DNA of 23,836 bases from CAZIDL01 sp964537825 (GCA_964537825.1 CAZIDL010000038.1:1-23836); one strand, 5' to 3'; shown: positions 16,558 through 23,836, numbered from the stretch's first letter. Numbers and translations are program-made. The notes: generated by a model from the sequence alone, not told the origin.

Positions 16558-18333
16558 ATGGGAGCTACAGCAGAAGCCGAGCACGGGCATCATCACAAGG
16601 AAAGTTTCTGGACGAAGTACGTTTTCAGCCAGGATCATAAGATGATCGGGAAGCAGTTCCTGATCACCGCCATTTTTATGGCTGTGATCGGAATGATGCT
16701 TTCTATTTTCTTCCGCTTGCAGCTGGCCTGGCCACAGGAATCCTTCGGGATCCTGAACACTTTCCTCGGGGATAAATGGGCGCCCGACGGGGTTCTGAGT
16801 TCGAACATGTATTTGGCGCTCGTTACCATGCATGGGACCATCATGGTCTTCTTCGTGCTGACCGGGGGCTTGAGCGGAACTTTTGCCAATACGCTCATTC
16901 CGCTGCAGATCGGTGCGCGCGATATGGCGAGCGGTTTCCTCAATATGCTCTCCTATTGGCTCTTCCTTCTCTCTTCCATCGTTCTCCTTTCCTCCTTTTT
17001 TGTGGAAGGAGGGGCAGCTAGTGGAGGGTGGACCATTTATCCGCCCCTTAGTGCTCTGCCCCAGGCCATACCTGGTTCGGGGATGGGCATGACCATCTGG
17101 TTGATCGCCATGGTCCTCTTTATCGCTTCCACCCTGATCGCAGGACTTAACTACACCGTTACGATCATCAACCTTCGGACGAAAGGGATGAAGATGACCC
17201 GCCTTCCACTCACCATTTGGGCGCTTCTGCTCACGGCTTTGGTCGGGATTTTCAGCTTTCCGGTCCTTGTGGCTGCTGCCGTTCTTCTTATCATGGACCG
17301 CTCCTTTGGAACGAGCTTCTATTTGTCGGACATCTACATTGGAGGTGAGGCGCTGGAAGCGACCGGGGGAAGCCCGATCCTTTATCAGCACCTCTTCTGG
17401 TTCCTTGGACACCCGGAGGTCTACATCGTGATCCTTCCCGCATTCGGCCTTTCTTCTGAGATCATCTCCACCAACGCCCGGAAGCCGATCTTCGGTTATC
17501 GGGCCATGATCGGATCCCTCCTTGCGATCGCCTTCCTCTCGTTCCTGGTATGGGCCCATCACATGTTCGTTTCGGGCATGAACCCCTTCCTCGGATCCGT
17601 CTTCGTCTTCACGACCCTCCTGATCGCCATCCCGTCCGCAGTGAAGGTCTTCAATTACCTGACCACCTTATGGAGAGGGAAATTGCGTATGACCCCGGCC
17701 ATGCTCTTTTCCATCGGGATGGTGTCCACCTTTATCAGTGGAGGGTTGACCGGGATCATTCTGGCGGATTCGGCGCTCGATATCCAGGTCCACGACACCT
17801 ATTTCGTGGTCGCACATTTCCACGTTGTGATGGGGCTTTCAGCCGTTCTTGCAATGTTGGCCGGGGTATATCACTGGTTCCCGAAGATGTTCGGCCGCAT
17901 GATGAACAAGAACCTGGGTTACGCCCATTTCTGGGTCACCTTCATAGCGGCCTATGGGGTCTTCATCCCGATGCACTTCGTAGGCTTGGCGGGAGCACCT
18001 CGTCGGTATTACGAGAACTCGGCGCTCCCGATGTTGGATGGTGTCGCCGACCTGAACATCGTGATGACCGCTTTCGCTATCCTCGGAGCGGTCGGTCAGG
18101 CCCTTTTCCTCTACAACTTCTTCTACAGCATCTTTAGAGGGCAGCGGGCTCCGCAGAACCCTTGGAAGTCCAATACCCTCGAATGGACCACCCCCGTGGA
18201 ACATCTTCACGGGAATTGGCCGGGTGAGCTCCCTACGGTCCACCGCTGGGCTTACGATTACAGCAAACCCGGAAAGGATGACGACTTCGTTCCCCAGACT
18301 GTTCCGCTTGAGGAAGGGGAAGAGGAACATTAG
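16558..18333 (+). CDS. coxA: Cytochrome c oxidase subunit I (A1-type haem-copper oxidase)
   Basis: This is the catalytic subunit that reduces O2 to water and pumps protons. The 591-residue protein carries all key residues: H92 (low-spin haem, TMHGTIMVFF), H285 and Y289 of the CuB crosslink in HPEVY, H334-H335 (CuB, WAHHMFVSGM), then H420 (high-spin haem) and H422 (low-spin haem) in VAHFHVVMG. The glutamate of HPEVY marks an A1-type D channel, with D122 in GARDMA at the channel mouth; a lysine in IPSAVKVFNY fits the K channel. The N-terminus is cytoplasmic and His-rich (EHGHHHKE). No subunit III or IV gene follows; the operon ends here with a hairpin at 18424. Those subunits must be encoded elsewhere. 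Confidence 0.96.
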   Translation: MGATAEAEHGHHHKESFWTKYVFSQDHKMIGKQFLITAIFMAVIGMMLSIFFRLQLAWPQESFGILNTFLGDKWAPDGVLSSNMYLALVTMHGTIMVFFVLTGGLSGTFANTLIPLQIGARDMASGFLNMLSYWLFLLSSIVLLSSFFVEGGAASGGWTIYPPLSALPQAIPGSGMGMTIWLIAMVLFIASTLIAGLNYTVTIINLRTKGMKMTRLPLTIWALLLTALVGIFSFPVLVAAAVLLIMDRSFGTSFYLSDIYIGGEALEATGGSPILYQHLFWFLGHPEVYIVILPAFGLSSEIISTNARKPIFGYRAMIGSLLAIAFLSFLVWAHHMFVSGMNPFLGSVFVFTTLLIAIPSAVKVFNYLTTLWRGKLRMTPAMLFSIGMVSTFISGGLTGIILADSALDIQVHDTYFVVAHFHVVMGLSAVLAMLAGVYHWFPKMFGRMMNKNLGYAHFWVTFIAAYGVFIPMHFVGLAGAPRRYYENSALPMLDGVADLNIVMTAFAILGAVGQALFLYNFFYSIFRGQRAPQNPWKSNTLEWTTPVEHLHGNWPGELPTVHRWAYDYSKPGKDDDFVPQTVPLEEGEEEH

Positions 18334-18347
18334 ATCTCCGCTTCCGT

Positions 18348-18420
18348 GATCAAGTGATCCAGGCATCGTTCGCGCGACCTGTTCTCACCAGGCTACGTGG
18401 CGACCCTCGATCGCTGGTGA
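18348..18420. repeat. Inverted repeats in the coxA 3' untranslated region
   Basis: Two further dyads fill the gap after coxA before the main hairpin: GATCA-AG-TGATC at 18348-18359, and TCACCAG (18385-18391) with CTGGTGA (18414-18420), whose 22-nt interior can form a small CGA-CCC-TCG helix (18401-18409). No open frame or promoter is evident. They could form a structured 3' end that protects the operon mRNA, or they may be chance. Confidence 0.4.
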
Positions 18421-18423
18421 TCC

Positions 18424-18454
18424 AAAGTGCTCCTCAGTTATTGAGGAGCACTTT
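18424..18454. terminator. 13-bp hairpin between coxA and the convergent M28 gene
   Basis: AAAGTGCTCCTCA (18424-18436) pairs perfectly with TGAGGAGCACTTT (18442-18454) around a 5-nt loop. The A/T ends of the stem give a short U-run on either strand, so it can terminate in both directions. On the minus strand the stem also encodes the last residues and TGA stop of the M28 peptidase. The T-run is short (three), so efficiency is uncertain, but the perfect stem at a convergent junction is strong evidence. Confidence 0.75.
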
Positions 18455-19344
18455 CTCCACCCCTTCGATCACTTTTGCCATTCTTTCAAGGTCCAAAGTT
18501 CCTATCCGGTCGCTCTTTTCGTGATAATGAGGGTTCCGGTAAAAGCTGGTTCCGTTATCATGAATGCGGGTATCCCGAATTCCCAATAATTCCGATGGTC
18601 GGAAAAGTCGATCCCTACGAGCCATCGAGGCCCCTTGAAAACCTTTACTTCGACCTCACAGGAATCTTGAAGATCCTTCCGGAATCCTTTTGAAAAGGGT
18701 GGGTTCCAGAAGCGGTCCACCACCGTAATGAAATCACCCCTTCTTCCATAAAAGAGTTTGAGGATCCCTAATGGATAGTCTTGAGAGCCGAGGGAGTCTT
18801 GATAGAAACCCAACATCTCCAAGGAGATCATCCCTTTGACCGGGATATCGTTTTCGGCCAAATAGCGAGCATGCTTGTAACTCCCCATGTTATCGGTTCC
18901 GAAAAATGGGGGTTCTTCGAGCGAATAGGCGACGAGGTCCACCCGGTGGTCCAGACCCCCATCCTTCAAAGCGTCCGCGATCTCGAGCAAGCCCACCACC
19001 CCTGTTGCATTGTCATCTGCCCCTGGAACTCCTTCGGCCACATCGTAATGGGCTCCGAGGATGATCCTTTCTCCTGTGTCCGGCCCAAAAGATCCGATCA
19101 CATTCCGATAGGTGGTTCCCCGCACTTTGAACGGTTGTTCACGGACCCTGGCCCCCCGTTCTTCCATTCTCCCTCCGATATAGGATGCCACAGCGTCAAG
19201 GGTCGCTGGATGTTCATGGTCCCTCGGAGTTTCTGTCCCGACGATCGCCTCAAGTTCTTTTCGAATGCGGATCGTATCGGGTTCCTGGGCTTTAACAGGC
19301 GTAATAAAAAGGATGAGGAAGAAGAGAAGGGAAAAGCGGAATAT
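18434..19344 (-). pseudogene. M28-family zinc aminopeptidase, frameshifted and lacking a standard start
   Basis: The reconstructed protein (~300 residues) resembles secreted M28 metallopeptidases: a signal peptide (FRFSLLFFLILFITPVKAQ), then zinc-site motifs GAHYDV, ADDNATG, SLEEPPFFGTDN and SLEMLGFY, all in one frame. After MITEPAF the frame is lost at TTTT (plus-strand AAAA, 18541-18544) and the protein would stop at 18502 after an unrelated tail. In the -1 frame the expected ending continues, YRNPHYHEKSDRIGTLD through to a TGA at 18434, and it supplies the last zinc-ligand histidine. At the 5' end the signal peptide frame is open only from a TAA upstream to codon ATA at 19342-19344, with no ATG/GTG/TTG until GTG at 19191, which would delete the signal peptide. 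ATA may be a mutated ATG. A pseudogene, an assembly error, or -1 slippage on T-TTT are all possible. Confidence 0.75.
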
Positions 19345-19395
19345 ATAGCCCCAGTATCTTCTCTTTTAACGGTTTGGATGGGGGAAGGAGGGCTC

Positions 19396-19426
19396 TAAAT
19401 TTAGGAACAGCCGGATCTTATTGCAA
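19396..19426 (-). promoter_or_regulatory. Candidate promoter for the M28 peptidase gene
   Basis: On the minus strand TTG (complement of 19424-19426) is followed after 20 nt by TAAATTTA (19396-19403), one base from TAnnTTTG with good spacing. Transcription would begin near 19389, about 45 nt before the ATA codon at 19344. Its survival suggests that the gene was active until recently, or still is. Confidence 0.45.
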
Positions 19427-19485
19427 CACTACTGCTTCGTAAAAAGCACCGAATTCTTGATCCAAGGGGTTTAAGATGTACAGAT

Positions 19486-19500
19486 GATCATGCAATGATC
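19486..19500. repeat. 15-bp palindrome upstream of the M28 promoter
   Basis: GATCAT-GCA-ATGATC is a perfect 6-bp dyad with a 3-nt spacer, located between the methyltransferase stop and the M28 promoter. The overlapping 8-mer ATGATCAT (19484-19491) also occurs at 6356-6363 in the gap between the SPOR gene and the act operon. It may be a regulator site; the remaining sequence of 19345-19544 shows no gene. Confidence 0.35.
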
Positions 19501-19544
19501 CTATACCCTGAAGCGATCAGGTTCTGGACCTTTGGCTTATGGCC

Positions 19545-20816
19545 TTATCCTGCCCCCACTTTTTCTCCTTCTTCGATCGTTTCCCGCAGGACTTTTCCCA
19601 ACTTCTTCACGATCCCGACGACCAAGGCGTTTCCCATGAGAAAGGCCCTTTGATTCTCCGTAATGCCTTCCAAGAGGGTGTGATCGTCCGGGAACATATT
19701 CAAGCGCTCCAGTTCGATCGGAGTTAACCGACGAAGCCCGTTTCCGTTATCGACCACGTGCTTGAAGCGCGAAGGAGAAGCACCCCCTTCCGCTGTTATG
19801 ATCGTGCGGGATGGCTGATCCAACGGATCGGGAAAGACCATTCGCCCTTCGGAGTAAGTGTACTGGTGACCGTTGGAGGAGCGTCGGAGCTCTCGCTTAG
19901 CCCCTTTCAGGTAGTTCCATTTGCGGTACTCCTTCTTTCCGATGTAATAGTGCTTCGGCACATCCTCTTCCTTCTGTAGGACCGATCCGAGTGTCATGGA
20001 TGGGCCATGATAAGCGGAACGGGTCGGTACGGTGCATACCTTTCCATCGACCATAATGCCCCTGTTGCTGAACGGCGTACTCTTGCCTCCTCGATTGAAC
20101 GTATCCGAGAGCTTCTTCAAGTCCTTTTCAAGAACGAACCCGGAAAAAGCTTGCTGGCCGTTTTGCTCGATCGGGAATGCTCGGGGGATCATCCCTTGAA
20201 AAGGATCATCTCTATGGGAACAGAGCCGTTCGTGCATCCCTGTCCCCTTGAGGTAAGCGGTCAGGAATACCCGGCGCCGTCGTTGGGGCATTCCGAAGTC
20301 CGCTGCATTGATCACCTGCCATTCCACCGCATATCCGAGTTCGTTCAGCGAGGCTAGCATGATGGCCAGGTCGCGACCTCGTTGTTTGGCCGGGGATTTC
20401 AGAAGGCGGTCCACGTTCTCCAGAAGAAGATATGGAGGTTTCCTTTTCCCCATTTGCTCTAGGATGCGATGGATCTCCCACCAAAGGACCCCCTTTTGGC
20501 CGATGATCCCCCCAGAACGGCTCAGGGTGTTAGCGACGGAGTAATCCTGACAGGGGAATCCTCCGACCATGAGCTCGTGATCGGCCATATGTTCTCCTTT
20601 TACGGTAGCGATGTCCAGGCAGTGATGACCCGCTTCGCCAAAGCGAGCCTTGTAGATCATGGAAGCGTGCTGCTTCTTGATGCCGGGCTCCCATTGATCG
20701 CTCCGGACGACTTGAAAAGGAGAGTCTTTGAACTCCTCGAGGCCAAGGCGGAAGCCCCCCACCCCTGCGAAGAGTTCGACGACCCGTATTTTTTCGTGCG
20801 ATTTGCCTTTGGACAT
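19545..20816 (-). CDS. C5-cytosine DNA methyltransferase, solitary
   Basis: This 423-residue enzyme transfers a methyl group from S-adenosylmethionine to C5 of cytosine in a specific DNA sequence. Motifs appear in canonical order: motif I VVELFAGVGGFRLGL (12-26, SAM binding), motif IV GGFPCQDYS with catalytic Cys89, motif VI LLLENVDRLL (E133-N134-V135), motif VIII QRRRRVF (178-184), a target recognition domain (about 190-350), motif IX RRLTPIELERLNMFPDD and motif X GNALVV. All catalytic residues are intact. No restriction endonuclease, Vsr nuclease or mobility gene lies next to it: upstream is a sugar isomerase gene, downstream a peptidase remnant. It may be an orphan regulatory or defence-related methyltransferase, or the remnant of a restriction-modification system. 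Target sequence cannot be told from the protein. The ATG at 20816 starts MSKGKSHEKIRVVELF, a normal distance from motif I. Confidence 0.93.
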   Translation of the reverse strand: MSKGKSHEKIRVVELFAGVGGFRLGLEEFKDSPFQVVRSDQWEPGIKKQHASMIYKARFGEAGHHCLDIATVKGEHMADHELMVGGFPCQDYSVANTLSRSGGIIGQKGVLWWEIHRILEQMGKRKPPYLLLENVDRLLKSPAKQRGRDLAIMLASLNELGYAVEWQVINAADFGMPQRRRRVFLTAYLKGTGMHERLCSHRDDPFQGMIPRAFPIEQNGQQAFSGFVLEKDLKKLSDTFNRGGKSTPFSNRGIMVDGKVCTVPTRSAYHGPSMTLGSVLQKEEDVPKHYYIGKKEYRKWNYLKGAKRELRRSSNGHQYTYSEGRMVFPDPLDQPSRTIITAEGGASPSRFKHVVDNGNGLRRLTPIELERLNMFPDDHTLLEGITENQRAFLMGNALVVGIVKKLGKVLRETIEEGEKVGAG

Positions 20817-20851
20817 AAGCCTCCCTGCCAGTGAGCAAATTAGCTTAGGGA

Positions 20852-20875
20852 ATGCCCTGCCTGAAAGGCGGGCAT
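20852..20875 (-). terminator. Hairpin after the PGI/PMI gene
   Basis: ATGCCC-T-GCC (20852-20861) pairs with GGC-GGGCAT (20867-20875): 9 bp with a single-base bulge and a TGAAA loop. It lies about 60 nt past the isomerase stop on the minus strand and just upstream of the methyltransferase. The T-tail on the minus strand is poor (TTCCC), so it may be a terminator or only an mRNA 3' structure. Confidence 0.45.
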
Positions 20876-20935
20876 TGAGGGGTTTTCAAAAAGGAAATGT
20901 TGAAAGGGAGAGCAGTTGCGGGAGGGATGGAGCCC

Positions 20936-21931
20936 TCAAGCTTCTTTCAAACGCTCCTTGAAGCGTTCGATGACCTCTACTTCCACCGGATCCACACCGT
21001 TCAGCAATGCGAGCTGATAGGAAAGGTGATCCCCCAGATGGATCAGGTAGAACGCCCGTTGGATCCGGGTATCTCCTTTGGAATAGACCTCTTCCCAAAC
21101 GGCGCAACGGTCCTTAAGGAATTCCCTGCTGAGTTCCATCCGCTTCTGCGTTCCTACGTGATCGTCTTCGTTGCGGAGCATGAGCGCGGCTACGTTCGGT
21201 CCACCTCCTTGCCAACCCACAAGCTCGTTGTGGTTCATCTCCGGGAGGACGTGATGCCAACAGAGGCTTTTGGCGTTCTCATTGATCTGTTGGCGCCAGC
21301 GGACGGCCACCCCATCATAGCCTGACCCAGCATAGATCACCGGCATGCGTCCCTGCAGTTTTTCGGCAAGAACCCGTCCGTGATCCTTAATGGGTTGTTG
21401 ATCGAGCTCCAGGAATTTGGCAGAGGTCTGGATCTCTCGTTCCAGATCGAAATGGGAAGGGAGGACCCCGTAATGAGCAAGGATAGCCAGAAGTTGGACG
21501 ATGGAATAGCCCATAGCAGCTCTAGGAGGATAACCTCCAGGGACCTTGATGTGGTCGAAGCCTTTTTCATTTGCGGTTCGTTCCACCTCACCGCCAGAGG
21601 AGATACAGACGATCCGGGCGTTCTTAACCACCCCTTCTTCGAGTGCGTTCAGGGTCTCTTCCGTGTTCCCCGAGTAGGAAGAAATGATGAGCAAGGTGCG
21701 GTCGTCCACCCAACCGGGCAGATGGTAATCCTTATTGACGTTGACCGGAACGCTGGCCTCCCTTGCAGTCCACTCAGAGACCAGGGTGCCTCCGATCCCG
21801 GATCCCCCGAGCCCGGATACGAGAACCCGGTCGATAGGGGTGTCCGGACCCTTCAGCTCCGCTTCCGAGGCGATCCGCAGGGCATCCTTCAATTGCTCCG
21901 GAAAGCCATCGATGAGTTCCTCCATCTTCAT
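20936..21931 (-). CDS. Bifunctional phosphoglucose/phosphomannose isomerase family protein
   Basis: Members of this SIS-domain family interconvert fructose 6-phosphate with glucose 6-phosphate and/or mannose 6-phosphate in the cytoplasm. The 331-residue protein has the expected double SIS layout: VLVSGLGGSGIGGTL (36-50), then LLIISSYSGNTEETLNALE (80-98, sugar-phosphate binding), PPRAAMGYSIVQ, and the C-terminal catalytic region with VIYAGSGYDGVAVRWRQQINEN and LPEMNHNELVGW, whose Glu and His match the conserved catalytic pair of the family. The length is near the family norm of about 300-350. ATG at 21931 was chosen; the Met two codons later (21925) is also possible. Bacteroidota often use such an enzyme beside or instead of a classical Pgi; which substrate is used cannot be read here. 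It is probably monocistronic. Confidence 0.9.
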   Translation of the reverse strand: MKMEELIDGFPEQLKDALRIASEAELKGPDTPIDRVLVSGLGGSGIGGTLVSEWTAREASVPVNVNKDYHLPGWVDDRTLLIISSYSGNTEETLNALEEGVVKNARIVCISSGGEVERTANEKGFDHIKVPGGYPPRAAMGYSIVQLLAILAHYGVLPSHFDLEREIQTSAKFLELDQQPIKDHGRVLAEKLQGRMPVIYAGSGYDGVAVRWRQQINENAKSLCWHHVLPEMNHNELVGWQGGGPNVAALMLRNEDDHVGTQKRMELSREFLKDRCAVWEEVYSKGDTRIQRAFYLIHLGDHLSYQLALLNGVDPVEVEVIERFKERLKEA

Positions 21932-21949
21932 AGTGCAGTAAATGAGGCC

Positions 21950-21957
21950 TAAATTTA
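21950..21957 (-). promoter_or_regulatory. -7-like box upstream of PGI/PMI gene
   Basis: TAAATTTA on the minus strand, 18 nt before the ATG at 21931, is one base off TAnnTTTG and resembles the boxes at 6470 and 19396. No TTG -33 element was found at suitable spacing, so this is weak support for a promoter. Confidence 0.25.
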
Positions 21958-22014
21958 AGGTGATCCAATGGATGGAGCTTTGCTTTAGAAGCCTTGACCT
22001 AGCTGGAAGAATGA

Positions 22015-22045
22015 TTTGCTTAGCTTTTTAAAAAAATTACCTTTG
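22015..22045 (+). promoter_or_regulatory. Bacteroidota-type promoter for the YCF48-repeat gene
   Basis: TTTG (22015-22018), a 19-nt spacer containing an A-tract, and TACCTTTG (22038-22045) together match the TTTG-N17-23-TAnnTTTG consensus perfectly. Transcription would begin near 22052, leaving about 37 nt to the ATG at 22089. This is the best promoter match in the window. The surrounding gap (21932-22088) is A/T-rich and holds no gene. Confidence 0.65.
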
Positions 22046-22088
22046 ATAAAACCCGATAAATGCTTGGTTTTTAAATAAAACGTGTCAC

Positions 22089-23836
22089 ATGCCCTTTTTC
22101 ACCCGAACACTGTTAACAGGATCTGCTTTATTGTTCAGCTTTCTTTCGATCCTTTCTTCCACGTCCCATGCTCAATGCGGGAGTGATTGGGAATGGCAGA
22201 ACCCCCGGCCCCAAGGCAATTTTTTGACCGATGTCCGAATTTTCTCTTCCAATACAGCTTATGCGGTAGGAGGTGGTGGAACTTTCATGGAGAGCAGTGA
22301 TGGAGGGAACAGTTGGAACATCACGCACTGCGTTGGGAATTCGAGCAAAGACCTGTTCGGAATGCATTTCCTGAATTCCAGTACGGGTTGGGCCGTCGGA
22401 CGGGATGGCACTATCCTGCATACCACGGATGGGGGATCGAGCTGGAACGTACAGACGAGTGGGACCAGTGAAACCCTTCTTTCGGTCCATTTTGAAGATG
22501 CGAGCACGGGTTGGGCTGTTGGGATCGACAGTACGATCCTCCATACGACGGACGGAGGTTCTACCTGGAACCCTCAAAGTAGCGCAATTGATGGCGCTCT
22601 TTGGGACGTTCAGTTCGTCGATGCCAATACTGGATGGGCTGTCGGAGATAGCGGGGTCGTCCATACGACGGACGGAGGTTCGACTTGGAACGCTCAAAAT
22701 CTCGGGTTCGAGTGGTCTCTGGAGGACGTTCATTTCATCGATGCCAATACCGGATGGGCTGTCGGTGGGGATACGGTCCTCCACACCACGGATGGGGGAT
22801 CCACATGGAACGGACAACCCTTTGGATGGTACTTTCAGCTCCATTCAGTTCATTTCATCGACGGCAATACCGGTTGGGCAGCAGGAAACGAAGGCAAGAT
22901 CTTCCATACCACGGACGGCGGCTCGAACTGGAACGTTCAGTCAACGAATACTTACGAGACCCTTCGTTCCGTGCATTTCGCTGATGCGAGCACGGGTCTG
23001 GCTGTTGGGTTCAATGGTACGATCCTAATGACCACGGACGGCGGCTCGAACTGGAATGAACAAAGCAGTGGGAACAAGGAGGGTTTAGAATCCGTTCATT
23101 TCGTCGATGCTAATACAGGATGGGCCGTTGGTGGGTTTAGTGGTACGATCCTCCATACCGCGGATGGAGGATCGAACTGGAACAGCCAATCCAATGGTGC
23201 CAGCAATGGCCTTAATTCCGTGCACTTCATCGATGCTAGTACTGGTTGGGCTGTTGGGAGGTTTGGAGATATCGTTCACACGACGGACGGTGGATCGAAC
23301 TGGAACGACCAGACCAGCGGCACCTCTAATGATCTGCAGTCGGTCCATTTTGTAGATGCTAATACAGGGTGGGTCGTTGGATCCGATAGTACGATCCTCC
23401 ATACTACGGATGGAGGTTCGACATGGAACAGCCAGTCCACTGGTCCCTTGAATGACCTTTATTCCGTGTACTTTATCGATGACAGCACGGGTTGGGCCGT
23501 TGGTGGCTATGGTACGATCCTTCATACCACCGACGGGGGATCCAGTTGGAACAGTCAGTCGAGTGGGATCAGCAATAGCCTTAATTCCGTGCACTTCATC
23601 GATGCCAGCACAGGATGGGCCGTTGGAAATGATGGTACGATCCTCTATACCACGGATGGAGGTTCGAATTGGAACACGATACAAAGTGGAGGGAACTTTT
23701 ATCTGGACGCTGTTCACTTCACGGATGCCAATACCGGATGGGCTGTCGGGGGGATCGGAGGATACAGTGACACGGATACGATCCTTCGGACGACCGATGG
23801 GGGATCGAGTTGGACGGGAAGCAAGAGCGGTAGTGC
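22089..23836 (+). CDS. Secreted YCF48/BNR-type repeat protein, 3' end beyond window
   Basis: An uninterrupted frame runs from the ATG at 22089 to the window end (582 residues, no stop). It begins with a Sec signal peptide (MPFFTRTLLTGSALLFSFLS followed by ILSSTSHAQ). The rest is 13 tandem repeats of about 42 residues with the core VHFxDAxTGWAVGxxGTILHTTDGGSxW; the first copy is degenerate (AYAVGGGGTFMESSDGGNSW). This pattern is the YCF48-like/BNR sialidase-repeat beta-propeller type, typical of large exported Bacteroidota proteins that end in a type IX secretion sorting domain; that end is not visible. One repeat (NTGWAVGGIGGYSDTDTILRT) carries a small insertion. More than one propeller is expected from 13 repeats. 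It is not an enzyme by any motif I can see; adhesion or surface binding is a guess. It is transcribed away from the PGI/PMI gene. Confidence 0.85.
   Translation, partial: MPFFTRTLLTGSALLFSFLSILSSTSHAQCGSDWEWQNPRPQGNFLTDVRIFSSNTAYAVGGGGTFMESSDGGNSWNITHCVGNSSKDLFGMHFLNSSTGWAVGRDGTILHTTDGGSSWNVQTSGTSETLLSVHFEDASTGWAVGIDSTILHTTDGGSTWNPQSSAIDGALWDVQFVDANTGWAVGDSGVVHTTDGGSTWNAQNLGFEWSLEDVHFIDANTGWAVGGDTVLHTTDGGSTWNGQPFGWYFQLHSVHFIDGNTGWAAGNEGKIFHTTDGGSNWNVQSTNTYETLRSVHFADASTGLAVGFNGTILMTTDGGSNWNEQSSGNKEGLESVHFVDANTGWAVGGFSGTILHTADGGSNWNSQSNGASNGLNSVHFIDASTGWAVGRFGDIVHTTDGGSNWNDQTSGTSNDLQSVHFVDANTGWVVGSDSTILHTTDGGSTWNSQSTGPLNDLYSVYFIDDSTGWAVGGYGTILHTTDGGSSWNSQSSGISNSLNSVHFIDASTGWAVGNDGTILYTTDGGSNWNTIQSGGNFYLDAVHFTDANTGWAVGGIGGYSDTDTILRTTDGGSSWTGSKSGS
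22370..23815 (+). repeat. Tandem ~125-bp coding repeats
   Basis: The repeats are visible in the DNA as well as the protein: segments such as ACGGATGGAGGTTCGA and GGATGGGCTGTCGG recur every 120-130 bp, and CCATACGACGGACGGAGGTT occurs exactly in two adjacent units (22541-22560 and 22661-22680). Such similarity implies recent duplication or gene conversion between units and could mislead short-read assembly. Confidence 0.7.

Noticed and set aside
19189..19191. GTG start for the M28 peptidase
   Set aside because: It would cut off a well-formed in-frame signal peptide; more likely the real start codon was lost.
22128..22844. Long minus-strand open frame opposite the YCF48-repeat gene (also 23085-23717)
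   Set aside because: The translation is a repetitive mirror of the plus-strand repeats, with no start context, and the plus frame has a signal peptide and known repeat motif.

Overview
The window reads as ordinary Bacteroidota chromosome, most likely a Flavobacteriales-like lineage with roughly half GC. Three things point there: the rimP-nusA-infB cluster sits next to an Alternative Complex III (act) operon fused to cytochrome c oxidase genes; promoters resemble the Bacteroidota TTTG / TAnnTTTG type rather than the sigma-70 consensus; and most genes lack clear Shine-Dalgarno sequences. I cannot name a genus.

Layout, left to right. (1) 1-1161: the 3' part of a long MORN-2/YwqK-type repeat protein. 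(2) 1176-5785: a translation/transcription operon, rimP-nusA-infB, with an intrinsic-terminator-like hairpin directly before rimP. (3) 5792-6307, minus strand: a small secreted SPOR-domain protein convergent with infB. (4) 6443-6487: nested inverted repeats around a -7-like box, upstream of the respiratory operon. (5) 6518-18333: a complete actA-actB-actC-actD-actE-actF-coxB-coxA operon. It encodes a quinol:cytochrome c oxidoreductase and the two core subunits of an A1-type haem-copper oxidase, so electrons can pass from menaquinol through the complex's Fe-S clusters and haems to O2. (6) 18424-18454: a strong 13-bp hairpin where the act/cox operon meets a minus-strand M28 peptidase gene. (7) 18434-19344, minus: an M28 zinc aminopeptidase gene with a 1-nt frameshift before its last zinc ligand and no usable start codon before its signal peptide. 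(8) 19545-20816, minus: a solitary C5-cytosine DNA methyltransferase. (9) 20936-21931, minus: a bifunctional phosphoglucose/phosphomannose isomerase-family SIS protein. (10) 22089 to the window end, plus: a large secreted YCF48/BNR-type repeat protein with 13 visible repeats, driven by a good Bacteroidota promoter and running off the end.

Most of the window is housekeeping (translation, respiration, sugar phosphate metabolism). I did not find a clearly new multi-gene system. The best leads are the hairpin that all rimP operon transcription appears to cross, the nested dyad at the act promoter, the extra monohaem domain in ActA, the doubly lesioned M28 peptidase, and the orphan methyltransferase. 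No tRNA, rRNA, CRISPR array, insertion sequence or phage gene was seen. No gene-free stretch exceeds 300 bases; the longest are 6308-6517, 19345-19544 and 21932-22088, and each holds promoter-like or palindromic elements described below.
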